Source: JBHOQX01 sp042408595
GTDB taxonomy: Bacteria > Chloroflexota > Chloroflexia > Chloroflexales > Roseiflexaceae
Reading direction: 5' to 3'
Assembly: GCA_042408595.1 (NCBI GenBank)
Contig: JBHOQX010000054.1
Location: forward strand, 14,433 to 78,432
DNA length: 64,000 nt
Below the pieces are notes generated by a model. The model ran no database searches, was not told the origin of the DNA, and saw nothing but the letters and a program-made list of their open reading frames with translations. Shown one piece after another: positions 1 to 10,402 of the stretch (positions are counted from its first letter, which is position 1; each line of letters starts with the position of its first letter). A program made the position numbers and the translations under genes.

Positions 1-257
1 TGGACGCCGGGTGGGTGCCGTACGAGCACCAGGTCGGACAGACCGGCAAGACCGTCAGCCCCAAGCTGTACATCGCCTGCGGCATCTCCGGCGCCATCCA
101 GCACCTGGCCGGGATGCGCACCGCGCGCACGATCGTCGCGATCAACAAGGACGCCGACGCCCCGATCTTTCGCGTGGCGACCTACGGGATCGTCGGTGAT
201 GTCAACGAGATCGTGCCGCTGCTGACCGAGGAGATCAAGCGGCGCGCCGCGCAGTAG
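1..257 (+). CDS. etfA: Electron transfer flavoprotein alpha subunit, C-terminal end (5' partial)
   Basis: The frame is open from base 3 and encodes the last 84 or so residues of ETF alpha; the rest lies before the window. The visible part carries the FAD-binding signature (VGQTGKTVSPKLYIACGISG followed by AIQH) and the conserved INKDADAPIF segment, then ends in a basic tail. In the family, ETF alpha binds FAD between its two C-terminal subdomains and passes electrons from acyl-CoA dehydrogenases to the quinone pool through ETF:quinone oxidoreductase. The partner etfB is presumably just upstream, outside the window. The family assignment is secure; only the N-terminal two thirds cannot be judged. 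Confidence 0.95.
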   Translation, partial: DAGWVPYEHQVGQTGKTVSPKLYIACGISGAIQHLAGMRTARTIVAINKDADAPIFRVATYGIVGDVNEIVPLLTEEIKRRAAQ

Positions 258-275
258 CGCAAGCGGGTCTGAGCC

Positions 276-498
276 ACAAAGACGCGAAGGCGCGCAAGGC
301 GGCATCCCCGTCCGCGCCCTTCGTGTCTTCGCTCTTGCGACCATTTCGTCATTCCCCGCCCGGTACGCCGGCGCGGGTTGGCACAGCGGTCCGTACCGAC
401 CAAAGGACGAAGGACGAAAAGAAGGCGTGTAGTACCACGAGCGTCGTCGCGACGAAGATCGTCAGGTATGATCGTCCTTCATCGTTCATCCTTCGTCA
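276..498. repeat. Text-like intergenic repeats (acgaagg / cttcgtc runs)
   Basis: The gap after etfA holds purine-rich runs such as acgcgaaggcgcgcaagg and ggacgaaggacgaa, and their inverted counterparts (ccttcgtgtcttcgc, ccttcatcgttcatccttc). Similar strings recur near 2650, 27665 and 42266. No gene or clear promoter is visible here. Confidence 0.5.
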
Positions 499-516
499 AA
501 GCGCCACGAGGTCTCC

Positions 517-1590
517 ATGCCGCTCACCCGCCCCCTCGCCCTCGCCATCCTGCTTGCCGCGCTCGCCGCGCCCGCTACGCCCGCCGCCGCGCAGGGCCGC
601 TGCCGCGCCTTCCCGGAGACCGGGCAGCGGGTCTGCGGGCGCATCCTGGAGTACTGGGAGCAGAACGGCGGCCTGCCGGTCTTCGGCCTTCCCATCGGCC
701 CGCCGGCCAGCGAGCCGGTCGAAGGCCGGGCCTACCAGGTCCAGTGGTTCGAGCGCAACCGGCTGGAGCTGCACCCGGAGAACATCCGCCCCTACGATGT
801 CCTGCTCGGCCACCTCGGCGCCGACGTGCTCCAGGCCGCCGGGCGCGATTGGGCGGCGTTGCCGAAGGGCGACCGGAACGCGCCGGCCTACTTCCGCGAG
901 ACCGGTCACGCGATCGCGCCGCAGTTCCTGGACTACTGGCTGAGCCACGGGCTGGAGTTCGACGGCCGGCCGGGCGCGGCCTTCGCCGAAAGCCTGGCGC
1001 TGTTCGGCATGCCGCTCACCGAACCGGCGCTGGAGACCAACAGCTCCGGCGAGACCGTGCTGACGCAGTGGTTCGAGCGGGCGCGCTTCGAGCACCATCC
1101 CGGCAACCCGGCGCCCTACACGGTGCTGCTCGGCCGCCTCGGCGCGGAGCTGCGCGGCGGGGCGCCCGCGCCGGCCCCGCCCACTCCCGATCCGCTCGGC
1201 CCGGAGGCCCACGTCATCGCGCTGGTGAACCAGGAACGCGCCGCCGTCGGCTGCCCCGCGCTCGCCGTCAACGACACCCTCGCCCGTGTCGCCGCCGCCC
1301 ACAGCCGCGACATGGCCGAGCACGATTTCTTCGACCATACTGGCTCGGACGGCCGCTCGCCGTTCCAGCGAATGGCGGACGCCGGCTACCGCGCCACGGC
1401 CGCCGCCGAGAACATCGCCGCCGGAGCGAGCACCCCGGACGACGTCGTGCAACTCTGGATGCACAGCCCCGGCCACCGCGCCAACATCCTCAACTGCGCC
1501 TACCGCGAGACCGGCGTGGGCTATGTCGCAGACCCGGGCGACCGGCTGAACTACGGCGTGTACTGGACACAGGTCTTTGGCGCGAGGTAA
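517..1590 (+). CDS. Secreted CAP-domain (SCP/PR1-like) protein
   Basis: A 357-residue exported protein. Residues 1-26 are a signal peptide ending in AAAQ. Two copies follow (about 28-110 and 120-215) of a module with the pattern ETG..V...L.YW...GG/GL..FG.P..E....G..VQWFER.R.E.HP..PY.VLLG.LG, which is common in secreted Chloroflexi proteins. After a Pro-rich linker comes a CAP domain (about 231-357) with HSRDMAEHDFFDHT, AENIAAG and WMHSPGHRANIL, the usual conserved blocks. Bacterial CAP proteins act outside the cell, but their activity is rarely known. The likely RBS is GAGG just before the ATG. It may be co-transcribed with the next gene, which starts 5 bases after its stop. Confidence 0.9.
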   Translation: MPLTRPLALAILLAALAAPATPAAAQGRCRAFPETGQRVCGRILEYWEQNGGLPVFGLPIGPPASEPVEGRAYQVQWFERNRLELHPENIRPYDVLLGHLGADVLQAAGRDWAALPKGDRNAPAYFRETGHAIAPQFLDYWLSHGLEFDGRPGAAFAESLALFGMPLTEPALETNSSGETVLTQWFERARFEHHPGNPAPYTVLLGRLGAELRGGAPAPAPPTPDPLGPEAHVIALVNQERAAVGCPALAVNDTLARVAAAHSRDMAEHDFFDHTGSDGRSPFQRMADAGYRATAAAENIAAGASTPDDVVQLWMHSPGHRANILNCAYRETGVGYVADPGDRLNYGVYWTQVFGAR

Positions 1591-1595
1591 CCCCC

Positions 1596-2642
1596 ATGGC
1601 GGCGCAGTTCGAGCTTCCTCCGCTGCCGCTCGGCGGTGCGCAGGCCACCGTCGCGCGCTGGCTGAAGGCCATCGGCGACCCGGTCGCCCCCGGCGAGCCG
1701 CTGCTGATCGTCGTCACCGGGCGCGCCGAGATCGCCCTGCCCGCCCCGGCCGACGGCATCCTCGCCGAGGTGCTGGCCGCCGAAGGTGCGACCGTCCCGG
1801 TCGGCGGAGCGCTGGCCCGCCTGCGCCCGCCGGAGCTCCCCCCGCCCGGCCCGCGCGCCACCCCTGTCGCCCGGCGCGTCGCCGCGGCCCATGGCGTCGC
1901 GATCGAGTCGCTCGCCGGCAGCGGGCCTGGCGGGCGCGTCCTGAAGCGGGATGTGCTGGCCGCGGCGGGGCTGGCTGGCTCCGACCCTGGGGCAGGCGTG
2001 GGCGGTCCGGCGGCGCGCTCGGCAGTCGCGCAGCCCGATTCCGGGAAAACAGAAGCGCCGTGGCACATGCCCACCTTTGCCGTCCCGCCGGGGTGGCCGG
2101 CCGGAGCCCGCCCGGTGGCGATTCCACGGGTCGTCACGGCGACACACATCGATCTCGCGGCCATCGCGGGCGGCGACCCCATGGCCACCGTCGCGGCCGC
2201 CGCCGTCGCGGCGCTCGCCGCGCACCCGCGGCTCAACGCCGTGTGGGGCGGCGAGGCGGTCATCGTGCGGCGACGCGTGCAGCTCGGCGTCGTCCTGCCA
2301 CGCGGCGCGGCGCTCATCCACGACGCACAGGAGCTGAGTCCGGCCGGCATCGCCCGGGTGCTGGCGCGGGCGGCGCCCGGCGCCTCGCTCGCCGGAGCGA
2401 CCTTCTTGATCGCCGCCATCTCGAGCGATGCCCCGCCCCTGGCGGCGCCGCCCGCCGGCGACCTCGCCGCGGCGCTGCTGCTCGGCGCGGCCCGCCCGCG
2501 CCCGCTGGTCATCGCCGGCGCCATCGACCGGCTGGCCATCCGCCCGATCGCCTGGCTCGCCCTGGCCTACGACGCCCGCGCGGTGGACCAGGCGGAGGCG
2601 GATGCGTTTCTGCGGAAGATCCGCGCCCGGTTGGAGGCATGA
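1596..2642 (+). CDS. 2-oxoacid dehydrogenase E2-like protein lacking lipoyl lysine and catalytic histidine
   Basis: A 348-residue protein with the full E2 layout: lipoyl-like domain (1-78), E3/E1-binding domain (about 86-125, with ATPVARRVAAAHGV and GSGPGGRVLKRDV), a linker, and a CoA-dependent acyltransferase fold (about 165-348). The lipoylation motif normally read as ETDKA is VTGRA, so the modified Lys is Arg. The active-site motif DHRxxDG is DARAVDQ, so the catalytic His is Ala. The subunit-binding domain is well kept. It is therefore unlikely to work as a normal dihydrolipoyl acyltransferase and may be a structural or regulatory homologue. The ATG has GAGG 8 bases upstream. No E1 or E3 gene lies nearby. 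Confidence 0.85.
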   Translation: MAAQFELPPLPLGGAQATVARWLKAIGDPVAPGEPLLIVVTGRAEIALPAPADGILAEVLAAEGATVPVGGALARLRPPELPPPGPRATPVARRVAAAHGVAIESLAGSGPGGRVLKRDVLAAAGLAGSDPGAGVGGPAARSAVAQPDSGKTEAPWHMPTFAVPPGWPAGARPVAIPRVVTATHIDLAAIAGGDPMATVAAAAVAALAAHPRLNAVWGGEAVIVRRRVQLGVVLPRGAALIHDAQELSPAGIARVLARAAPGASLAGATFLIAAISSDAPPLAAPPAGDLAAALLLGAARPRPLVIAGAIDRLAIRPIAWLALAYDARAVDQAEADAFLRKIRARLEA

Positions 2643-2725
2643 ATCAATCGCACCGGACACGAAGAAGAGCAAGGGCGCTCGTATTTCGCGACCTTCGCGC
2701 CCGGCGTGGCTACACGGCCCGCGCG

Positions 2726-3910
2726 TTACTGCGCGCGAGCCCGCCATCCGGCGACCCTGGCTTCCGCCGCAAGCTCGATCGGTGTCGCGTAGCCATCGGC
2801 TGTGCTGACGAGCATCGCGCCGCCCTGTGGGTTGCGCAGCAACAGCATCGCCCCGTCCGGGCTGATTCCATCGATGTAGCTATAGGCTACGACATTCGCA
2901 TCCGATACCTGGGTGGGCTTGCCGCTGGCCAGATCGTAGCGCCAGATGCCATAAGATTCGCTTAACTCATAGATATTACCCTTGCCAGCCGCGACGTAGA
3001 AGCCCGTGCCGTCCGGCGCCCAGATAACATTGCGTACCACGCCGGCTGGGCGCGGCGGATCGAGCGGGGTAAACGCTTCCGGCTTCGCCGATGTCAGGTC
3101 GTAGAGCCGCAGGCCACCGGACGGCGGCGCGCTCCCCTCGGCACTCTCGATGTTTACGGTTGTGATGACGTAGCGTCCGTCGGGCGAAAGGGCCGCGTTC
3201 CCCTCACCCTCGACCGTGAGCGTGCGAACGACCGTGCCGCCGGCGAGATCAACCACCTGGATGCCACCGAACGCCGGGTCCTGGCCGCGCGGGAGCAGCA
3301 GCAACTCCGTGCCGCTGGCGGAAAGCCCGAGCGGCTCTGCGCCGTTGCCAATCGTGAGCAGCGGCGTCGCCGTACCGTCGCCGACACTGTAGCGCCCGAC
3401 AAAGGTCTCGCCAAATAGCCTGGCATCGTTGCCATCGGTGCGGCCAGCGTAGAACACCGTGGTGCCATCCGCCGCTGGCACCAGCACACCGAAGCGGATC
3501 GACCCCTCGAGCGTCGCGACGCGCCGGGCGGCGCCGCCGCTCAATGGAACCCGCTCCAGGCTGCGCTCGCGCAGCACCAGCAGCGCGTCACCGGCCAGAG
3601 TGACAGCCAGGGCATCCGCCGGAGCGTCCGCCAGCCGGCGCGGCTGGCCGCCGGCCGCAGGCAGGGCGTACACGCCGCCCTGGCTGACGTACGTCAGTTC
3701 ATTCAGGTTTGCCGCCGGCGCAGCGGTCGGCACAGCCGTCGGTTCCGGAGCGCTGGTAGGCGCCGCCGTCGGTTGGGGTGCCGGCGCATCTGTCGGCACC
3801 GCGGTTGGCAGCGGAGTTGCCGGGGGCACGGCAACCGCCCCAAAACCACACGCCGCCAGGAGTGCGGCGGCGAACAACGTCAGAGCAAGGCGGGTGAACG
3901 GGGCGATCAT
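2726..3910 (-). CDS. Lipoprotein with beta-propeller-like (WD40/TolB-like) repeats
   Basis: A 394-residue predicted lipoprotein: a hydrophobic leader ending in the lipobox LAAC (Cys about residue 20), a long Pro/Thr/Ala linker with PTAVPT-type repeats (about 30-70), then a domain of repeated strands such as LTYVSQGGVYALP, LSPDGRYVITT and IWAPDGTGFYV, typical of TolB or WD40-like propellers. It should sit on the outer face of the membrane; the ligand is unknown. The ATG at 3910 is chosen because AAAGGAG lies 8 bases ahead; a TTG six codons earlier overlaps that RBS. It stands alone, convergent with the E2-like gene. Confidence 0.8.
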   Translation of the reverse strand: MIAPFTRLALTLFAAALLAACGFGAVAVPPATPLPTAVPTDAPAPQPTAAPTSAPEPTAVPTAAPAANLNELTYVSQGGVYALPAAGGQPRRLADAPADALAVTLAGDALLVLRERSLERVPLSGGAARRVATLEGSIRFGVLVPAADGTTVFYAGRTDGNDARLFGETFVGRYSVGDGTATPLLTIGNGAEPLGLSASGTELLLLPRGQDPAFGGIQVVDLAGGTVVRTLTVEGEGNAALSPDGRYVITTVNIESAEGSAPPSGGLRLYDLTSAKPEAFTPLDPPRPAGVVRNVIWAPDGTGFYVAAGKGNIYELSESYGIWRYDLASGKPTQVSDANVVAYSYIDGISPDGAMLLLRNPQGGAMLVSTADGYATPIELAAEARVAGWRARAQ

Positions 3911-3990
3911 CGTGCGTTCTCCTTTCAAATCGGCGGCTCTGCCGCCTTCTGGCGATCATGACGCGCCGGGAGAACCTGCGGTTTCCGAGA

Positions 3991-4079
3991 AGCTGTCTGA
4001 AACGGAGAGGTCTAGCGGGCGCAGCGCGGTCTGGAAGCTTGCGGCCCCGACGCCCCCGCCAGCAGCGTTTCCGACAGCC
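3991..4079. mobile_element. MITE-like element, copy 1
   Basis: An 89-bp unit bounded by imperfect terminal inverted repeats: AGCTGTCTGAAACG on the left and CGTTTCCGACAGCC on the right (12 of 14 match). The right-hand interior (ggccccgacgcccccgcc) matches the copy at 26281-26414. It holds no coding sequence. It looks like a small non-autonomous element or a REP-type unit. Confidence 0.6.
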
Positions 4080-4107
4080 GCTGAGATACGCCGGAAGGCC
4101 GAATCAC

Positions 4108-4136
4108 TCGACAGTGAGCCATAACCGCGCTATAAT
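4108..4136 (+). promoter_or_regulatory. Sigma-70-type promoter of the sdhCAB operon
   Basis: TCGACA (4108-4113), a 17-base spacer, then a perfect TATAAT (4131-4136). This is the closest to consensus of the protein-gene promoters in the window. It leaves a leader of about 155 bases before sdhC, in which no known riboswitch is recognised. Confidence 0.75.
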
Positions 4137-4298
4137 AGAAGTGATTGTGAAAGCATTCTCAGAGCGCCCGCCCATCCATCGCCCATGCCCGGCGCGTAGT
4201 TTCAGGATACACCCAACACTCGCTTCGTTGGTGAACACAGCGGCGCACCACCCTATCGTCCATCACGACATCCACGTTTGCAGCAGAAGGAACCGCTT

Positions 4299-4988
4299 AT
4301 GGCCGCAGTACCTGCACTGTATCGCACCACCATCGGCAAAAAGATGCTGATGGCGCTCACGGGGTTCATCGGCTACGGGTTCGTCATTCTCCACATGGTC
4401 GGCAATCTGCACGCCTTCGAGGGCGAGGCGGCCTTCAACGAGTACGCCGAGTTCCTGCGGACGGTCGGCCAGCCGGTGCTCCCCTACAGCGGCCTGCTCT
4501 GGATCATCCGTATCGTCCTGCTGGCGGCCGTCGTCATTCACGTCTGGATGGCGATCGACCTCTCCAAGCGCGATTGGGACGGCCGGCCGATCAAGTACGC
4601 CAAGAAGAAGTGGATCGCCGGCGACTACGCCTCCATGACCATGCGCTGGGGCGGCGCGGCCCTCTTCCTGTTCATTCTCTATCACCTGGCCGACCTGACT
4701 TTCGGCTGGCTCAACCCGAACGCCGCGAACTGGAAGGGCCACGAGGCGGCCTACAGCAATCTGGTCGCCAGCTTCCAGAACCCGCTGGTCGTCCTGATCT
4801 ATCTGGTGGCGATGTTTGCGCTCGGGATGCACCTGTACCACGGCGTCTGGAGCATGTTTCAGACATTCGGGCTGACCGGGCCGCGGACAAACGTTCTGTG
4901 GCGCTGGTTGGCGGTCGCATCCGGCGTGCTGCTGTTCCTCGGCTTTTCGGTGGTGCCGGTGTCCGTGCTACTGGGGATCGTGCGGTGA
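4299..4988 (+). CDS. sdhC: Succinate dehydrogenase cytochrome b558 subunit
   Basis: A 229-residue membrane subunit of the b558 family with five predicted helices (about 20-40, 64-88, 114-136, 160-185 and 203-225). Histidines placed as haem ligands lie in four helices: H32/H38, H81, H129 and H178/H181. This is the pattern of di-haem, single-subunit anchors that couple succinate oxidation to menaquinone. There is no sdhD, as expected for this type. The ATG at 4299 is preceded by AGAAGGA with 7-base spacing; a TTG 21 bases upstream has no RBS. First gene of the sdhC-sdhA-sdhB operon. Confidence 0.95.
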   Translation: MAAVPALYRTTIGKKMLMALTGFIGYGFVILHMVGNLHAFEGEAAFNEYAEFLRTVGQPVLPYSGLLWIIRIVLLAAVVIHVWMAIDLSKRDWDGRPIKYAKKKWIAGDYASMTMRWGGAALFLFILYHLADLTFGWLNPNAANWKGHEAAYSNLVASFQNPLVVLIYLVAMFALGMHLYHGVWSMFQTFGLTGPRTNVLWRWLAVASGVLLFLGFSVVPVSVLLGIVR

Positions 4989-5075
4989 GCAGAAGCCAGG
5001 CGCCAGGCGGCCGCCAGCGATGCCGGTTGAACGAGCGCGGCAGCGCGCCGCTCGGCGCACGGCAGGCTTCCGTCG
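4989..5075. repeat. Text-like ccagg repeats between sdhC and sdhA
   Basis: The sdhC-sdhA gap begins with gcagaagccaggcgccaggcgg, a member of the ccagga text-like family also seen at 7094, 11626, 36045, 40812 and 53612. The gap is 129 bases, long for neighbouring operon genes. Confidence 0.45.
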
Positions 5076-5117
5076 CCTGATGCTTGACCTTGAAACCGCT
5101 AGAACAGGCGTGATGTG

Positions 5118-7091
<1,974 letters not shown>

Positions 7092-7093
7092 GC

Positions 7094-7180
7094 ATGAAGC
7101 CAGGAGCCAGGAGGCAGAAGCCAGAACCCGCATTCTGCACGTTGCGCTCACAATGCTCAATCCTGGCCCCTGGCCTGTGG
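7094..7180. repeat. Text-like ccagga repeats between sdhA and sdhB
   Basis: Reads gaagccaggagccaggaggc, then later tcctggcccctggcctg, so the two ends are roughly inverted and could pair in RNA. It belongs to the same family found inside purK and ileS. Confidence 0.5.
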
Positions 7181-7202
7181 ATATTGCTAGAAAGACTGCG
7201 AC

Positions 7203-7961
7203 ATGAAGCTCACCCTGAATGTTTGGCGGCAGAAGAACGCATCGACGCCCGGCAAGTTCGTCACCTATCAGGCGAACAATGTCAGCCCGGAGATGTCGTT
7301 CCTGGAGATGCTGGATGTCGTCAACCAGGAATTGATCGAGAAGGGTGAAGAGCCGATCGCCTTCGATCACGACTGCCGGGAGGGCATCTGCGGCTCCTGC
7401 GGGTTGATGATCAACGGCATCGCCCACGGCCTGGGCCGCGCGACGACGACGTGCCAGTTGCATATGCGCTTTTTCAAGGACGGCGACACGCTGACCATCG
7501 AGCCGTGGCGCGCGAGGCCGTTCCCGGTGATCAAGGATTTGATCGTCGATCGCTCGGCGTTCGACCGAATCATCCAGGCCGGCGGCTATATCACTGCGCC
7601 GACCGGAGCCGCCCAGGATGCAAACAACATACCGGTGCCGAAGGCGAACGCCGACCGCGCCTTCGACGCGGCGGCGTGCATCGGCTGCGGCGCTTGCGTG
7701 GCGGCCTGCCCGAATGCCTCGGCGATGCTCTTCACCGCGGCGAAGGTCAGCCACCTCGGCCTGCTGCCGCAGGGCCAGCCGGAGCGCTACGAGCGGGTGA
7801 AGCGCATGGTGGCACAGATGGACGCCGAGGGCTTCGGCGGCTGCACCAATATCGGTGAGTGCGCGGCGGTCTGCCCAAAGGAGATCGGCCTGGAGTTCAT
7901 CGCCCGCATGAACCGCGACCTGCTGGTGGCGAACCTCCGTGGCGGCCGGAACGGCGAATAA
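7203..7961 (+). CDS. sdhB: Succinate dehydrogenase / fumarate reductase iron-sulfur subunit
   Basis: A 252-residue electron-transfer subunit with all three clusters: 2Fe-2S (C58, C63, C66 in CREGICGSC, and C84), 4Fe-4S (C159, C162, C165 in CIGCGACVAACP) and 3Fe-4S (C214, C220 with C169 and C224, in CTNIGECAAVCP). It links the SdhA flavin to the quinone site and haems of SdhC. It is the last gene of the sdh operon, 111 bases after sdhA across a repeat-filled gap. Confidence 0.96.
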   Translation: MKLTLNVWRQKNASTPGKFVTYQANNVSPEMSFLEMLDVVNQELIEKGEEPIAFDHDCREGICGSCGLMINGIAHGLGRATTTCQLHMRFFKDGDTLTIEPWRARPFPVIKDLIVDRSAFDRIIQAGGYITAPTGAAQDANNIPVPKANADRAFDAAACIGCGACVAACPNASAMLFTAAKVSHLGLLPQGQPERYERVKRMVAQMDAEGFGGCTNIGECAAVCPKEIGLEFIARMNRDLLVANLRGGRNGE

Positions 7962-8101
7962 ACGCCGGCGATAACTGCGCGAACGCCGCCAGGAGATGCC
8001 TCCCGGCGGCGTTGGTGTCCATCCCCCGAGCCACAGTCCATGCCTGCGCCGGGCGCAAGCCGGACTGCGGCGGCTGTCTGTCCGGACTACCGATGAGCGC
8101 T

Positions 8102-8470
8102 CTACGAGGCATCGCTTACAAGCAGGTTGAGCAGGAATGAGACGACGCTGATCACGATCGAGCCGATCAGCGCTGACAGGAAGCCATCCACGGCGATGCC
8201 TACGCCGAAGACATTCAGGGTCAGCCAGGATGCGATCATCAGGCAGAGGGCGTTGATGACCAGCGTGAACAGGCCTAAGGTCAACACGATCAGCGGGCAC
8301 GACAGGAATTTGAGGACCGGGCGGATGATCGCATTGACAAACCCGACCACCGCTGCCGCGAGCAGCACGGAGATCCAGCCCGTCTCACCAACCACGCGAA
8401 TCCCGGGGACCAGGTAGACCGCAGCCGCAAGCGCGATTGCGATAACGATCCAGCGAATAAGCAGGCGCAT
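8102..8470 (-). CDS. Phage holin family (phage_holin_4_2-like) membrane protein
   Basis: A 122-residue, almost wholly hydrophobic protein with four predicted helices. It matches the widespread phage_holin_4_2 / YvlD-type family, with RLLIRWIVIAIALAAA at the start and the family blocks GFVNAIIRPVLKFLSCP and LTLGLFTLVINALCL. Despite the name, such genes are usually chromosomal, with unknown function in the envelope. GGAGAAG lies 4-5 bases before the ATG at 8470. The convergent neighbour is sdhB. Nothing around it suggests a prophage. Confidence 0.85.
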   Translation of the reverse strand: MRLLIRWIVIAIALAAAVYLVPGIRVVGETGWISVLLAAAVVGFVNAIIRPVLKFLSCPLIVLTLGLFTLVINALCLMIASWLTLNVFGVGIAVDGFLSALIGSIVISVVSFLLNLLVSDAS

Positions 8471-8933
8471 ACACTTCTCCAGGGTTGGTACAGAGCGTCG
8501 ATTGCAGATGGCGAATGGTGACTTGAGACGGCAGCCGCGGTGCGCCGCGCTCTTCGCGCGCTCAGCGGCATGCGGGGCCACAGCTCTGAGGACGATGCGC
8601 GATAAACACGCCGAGTATAGAGGAAAGCCGGAAAGCGCGCAAGGCACATCGTGGGCGGATGCGGATGAAGCCAGCAGGGTGCGACCGCGGTCCCCGATCA
8701 GGAAAAAGGACCCATCGAGTACAGCAGAGGGGAATCGGGCTGGCCAGGGCCACGACTGCAACCTGGTTCCCCGCACGCCCGTACCATGTGCCAGCGCCAT
8801 GATCGACGTGCCCGGGGGCATGTCGGCGGATGGCGGAACGTCCGGTGTACAGAGTCAGGCAGCACTGCGCGCGTAATCGGATCACCCCGCCCCATCGATC
8901 CGCACTCTGCAATCACCCAACCAGGAGTAGGCC
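8471..8933. other. Gene-free stretch of about 460 bases
   Basis: It holds the promoter of the holin-family gene (8614-8642, minus strand) and near its right end the RBS of the small membrane protein at 8934. Short reading frames here lack RBSs and recognisable sequence. I see nothing else. Confidence 0.5.
8614..8642 (-). promoter_or_regulatory. Promoter of the holin-family gene
   Basis: On the minus strand TTGCGC (8637-8642), a 17-base spacer and TATACT (8614-8619). The transcript would have a leader of about 140 bases. Confidence 0.6.
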
Positions 8934-9110
8934 ATGAAACGCCGCGGCATCAGTCTCGTCTCCGCGATCGCGCTGGTCATCGTTCTCTGGCTGATCTGGA
9001 GCCGGCTGCACATCGTGCTGTTCGTCCAGATGCCGTGGTGGGGCCTGCTGCTGCTCGGGGTGGCGCTCTTTCTCGCCCTCGATCACCTGATCGCGCGGCT
9101 GGTGCGCTAG
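8934..9110 (+). CDS. Small two-helix membrane protein
   Basis: A 58-residue ORF starting MKRRGISLVSAIALV and ending DHLIARLVR, with two hydrophobic helices (about 7-23 and 31-50) and positive ends. GGAG lies 7 bases before the ATG (ccaggagtaggccATG), which supports expression. No family is recognised. Such small proteins are often missed in annotation. Confidence 0.65.
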   Translation: MKRRGISLVSAIALVIVLWLIWSRLHIVLFVQMPWWGLLLLGVALFLALDHLIARLVR

Positions 9111-9226
9111 TGCGCTTCCAGGGGAGGGGTTCGGGTGGAGGGGTCGGGGTTCCAGCGTTCTGGTGCTGTTCCTGCTGTGCCCATGCCCCAAAACCTCCCT
9201 TGACACTGCACGTGCGCGCTCCCCGC

Positions 9227-10270
9227 TCACCCGGGCGCCTTCCGCACGTAGATCGCGAAGGCATCCGGCACCGGGCGTACCTCGCCGCCACGCACCGGCT
9301 GCCCACGCCACACCGCCTGCGTGGACGAGTCGTCGTCGCCGGCGAGCGCTTGGTCGCACCCCATGTCGCGCAGTTGCCGGACCGCCTCCACGCCGCCAAC
9401 CCCGTACGAGACCATGAGGACCAGGAACGTCCGCCCGCCCGGACGCGCGCCGACGCCGATCAGCGACTTCGGCCTGTCGCTGGTGTACACCTGCCGCCGC
9501 CAGTCGATCTGGACGAAATCCTCGCGGAACGGATTGTACGGCATGAACTCGGTCGTCGGCGCAGCGATCTCGGGGTTCGCGATCCGCCCCTCCCAGAGGA
9601 CGATCGGCCCCGCACCGACCGCCTGCGCGCAGCCGGCGAGCCGCTCCCGGCCGAACAGCCCGACCTCGGCGCGGCCATCGGCATAGATGCAGAGCGCGGC
9701 GCGGCCGGGGTTGACCCGCAACACCTCGCGGTCGATCACGACCGAGCCTTCGTTCGAGGTGCGGACATCGCCATGGAACCCGAAGGCCATCGCCGCGGCG
9801 AGCTCCCAGCCGTCGCGGGCGGCATACGGCGCGGCGGCCATCTCGGCGACCGTGCGCAGATGCTGCCCGCCATCCGCCCAGATCGTGTTGCCGTTCGCGT
9901 CGCTGGCCGGGCGGGCGTTGTCGGCGTTGATGAGCGTCGCGCGCACCGTATCGCCAGGCTCGGCGACGATGTAGGCGATCTCGCCGCCGCCGATCGCCCG
10001 GCGGTAGAAGCGCACCCGGCCGTCCGCCAGGCTCCCCTGGAGCGTACTCCCCTGGTTGTAGCGCTCCAGCGCATCCACGGCGGCCGGCGCCGCCGTGGAT
10101 GCGGGCAGGGCCTCCGCACGGGCGATGCCGATCAGCGGCTGCGGCGCCGGCCAGCCCCGCGCCAGCCGCAGCGGCTGCGGACGCACCTCGAGGACGAACC
10201 ACTGGCCGATGAACAGCGCGCCGAGACACGCGAGCAACACCGCGGTGGCGCGAAATGATGATGCAGGCAT
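9227..10270 (-). CDS. Phosphodiester glycosidase (NAGPA/DUF2233) family protein, membrane-anchored
   Basis: A 347-residue protein with an N-terminal signal anchor (about 7-24) and an extracytoplasmic domain. The C-terminal half has the family pattern VSYGVGGVEAVRQLRDMGC.QALAGDDDSS and ends with an ..AFAIYVR strand. The family includes the lysosomal uncovering enzyme NAGPA and many secreted bacterial proteins thought to act on sugar phosphodiesters in the envelope. No strong RBS is visible. Its promoter is at 10325-10353. Confidence 0.7.
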   Translation of the reverse strand: MPASSFRATAVLLACLGALFIGQWFVLEVRPQPLRLARGWPAPQPLIGIARAEALPASTAAPAAVDALERYNQGSTLQGSLADGRVRFYRRAIGGGEIAYIVAEPGDTVRATLINADNARPASDANGNTIWADGGQHLRTVAEMAAAPYAARDGWELAAAMAFGFHGDVRTSNEGSVVIDREVLRVNPGRAALCIYADGRAEVGLFGRERLAGCAQAVGAGPIVLWEGRIANPEIAAPTTEFMPYNPFREDFVQIDWRRQVYTSDRPKSLIGVGARPGGRTFLVLMVSYGVGGVEAVRQLRDMGCDQALAGDDDSSTQAVWRGQPVRGGEVRPVPDAFAIYVRKAPG

Positions 10271-10324
10271 GGCAATGGTGAGCGCCCCGACGGCCAGGGC
10301 TCAGCGAGAGCGTAGCGCAGCGGC

Positions 10325-10353
10325 AGTATAGCACATATGTTCGCACTTGTGAA
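10325..10353 (-). promoter_or_regulatory. Promoter of the NAGPA-like gene
   Basis: Minus strand: TTCACA (10348-10353), a 17-base spacer, TATACT (10325-10330). Confidence 0.65.
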
Positions 10354-10402
10354 GGGGGCGGCCCGAGCGCCAACCGGAGGATAACCAAAAGGCCGGCGCC
10401 CG

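Noticed and set aside
8102..8470. Possible prophage because of the holin-family gene
   Set aside because: No integrase, capsid, lysin or attachment repeats nearby; this holin-named family is usually chromosomal.
9199..9204. TTGACA on the plus strand
   Set aside because: No -10 box follows at 16-18 bases, and the next plus-strand gene is over 3.9 kb away.
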